Of a stretch of 64,000 nt of DNA, positions 63,995-64,000 are shown one piece after another (the first letter of the stretch is position 1; every line of letters begins with the position of its first letter). Source of the stretch: an uncultured Allobosea sp. Lineage in GTDB: Bacteria > Pseudomonadota > Alphaproteobacteria > Rhizobiales > Beijerinckiaceae. A program made the translations under genes and the position numbers. The notes under the pieces were generated by a model. It did not search any database, was not told the DNA's origin, and was given only the letters and a program-made list of their open reading frames with translations. The DNA lies in the NCBI RefSeq assembly GCF_945957345.1, contig NZ_CAMFKW010000005.1, forward strand, positions 62,001 through 126,000, in the 5' to 3' direction.

Positions 63995-64000
63995 CGGGCT

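Overview
The window is GC-rich chromosomal DNA from an alphaproteobacterium, most likely a member of the Hyphomicrobiales (Rhizobiales), of a Bosea- or Methylobacterium-like type. The main evidence is the conserved run of a 53-aa protein, murA, DUF2948, hisD, UPF0262 and a low-molecular-weight phosphatase, together with a CycM-type membrane cytochrome c, a DUF6460 protein and TTAA-N7-TTAAC-like (CtrA-type) sites. I see no rRNA, tRNA, CRISPR array, insertion sequence or prophage. Starts were moved downstream of the longest open frame wherever a ribosome binding site, signal peptide or family length supported it.

Layout. 1-8.4 kb: a small unknown membrane protein between two hairpins, a TPR-methyltransferase, a DNA ligase-associated exonuclease and an ATP-dependent DNA ligase with a secreted SGNH hydrolase between them, a LuxR-type response regulator, a DUF6460 protein, DUF952-pyrD, and an S24/LexA-like regulator with a palindromic operator. 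8.4-15 kb: a four-gene minus-strand signalling run made of an RpfF-like crotonase, a membrane PAS-GGDEF-EAL protein, a flavoprotein that has lost the redox-active cysteines of its family, and a histidine kinase. 15-19.7 kb: the murA-hisD block. 19.7-24 kb: two Tad-type pseudopilin genes divergent from a two-gene unit of an unknown anchored protein and a chemotaxis receptor. 24-31 kb: yejABEF followed directly by deoB. 31-33.6 kb: cycM, kdsB and pheA.

33.6-40 kb: a valine catabolism run (mmsA, an unknown secreted protein, an isobutyryl-CoA-type dehydrogenase, mmsB, then nudC) divergent from a LysR regulator. 40-47.6 kb: a PleD-like diguanylate cyclase and two divergently oriented ABC importers (one Fe(III)-type, one CUT1 sugar-type), neither with an ATPase gene here. 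47.8-51.3 kb: transaldolase, an HdeD-like protein, a secreted paralogue of the protein in the valine operon, YceI and cytochrome b561. 51.3-60 kb: a probable lysine/pipecolate/glutarate catabolic cluster (TPP enzyme, glutarate-type CoA-transferase, gcdH, ALDH7-type dehydrogenase, LysR, FAD oxidoreductase). 60-64 kb: DinB-like protein, membrane protein, LysE exporter, a split chromate transporter and an M20 peptidase.

Two families of short palindromic repeats are scattered between genes: one contains a 41-nt stretch identical in two places 28 kb apart, and the other sits at three operon-internal junctions of acyl-CoA catabolism genes. Most genes are ordinary housekeeping or catabolic genes. 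The least ordinary parts are the crotonase/c-di-GMP/flavoprotein/kinase run, the shared C-terminal domain of two secreted proteins, and the TPP enzyme overlapping the glutarate CoA-transferase gene.
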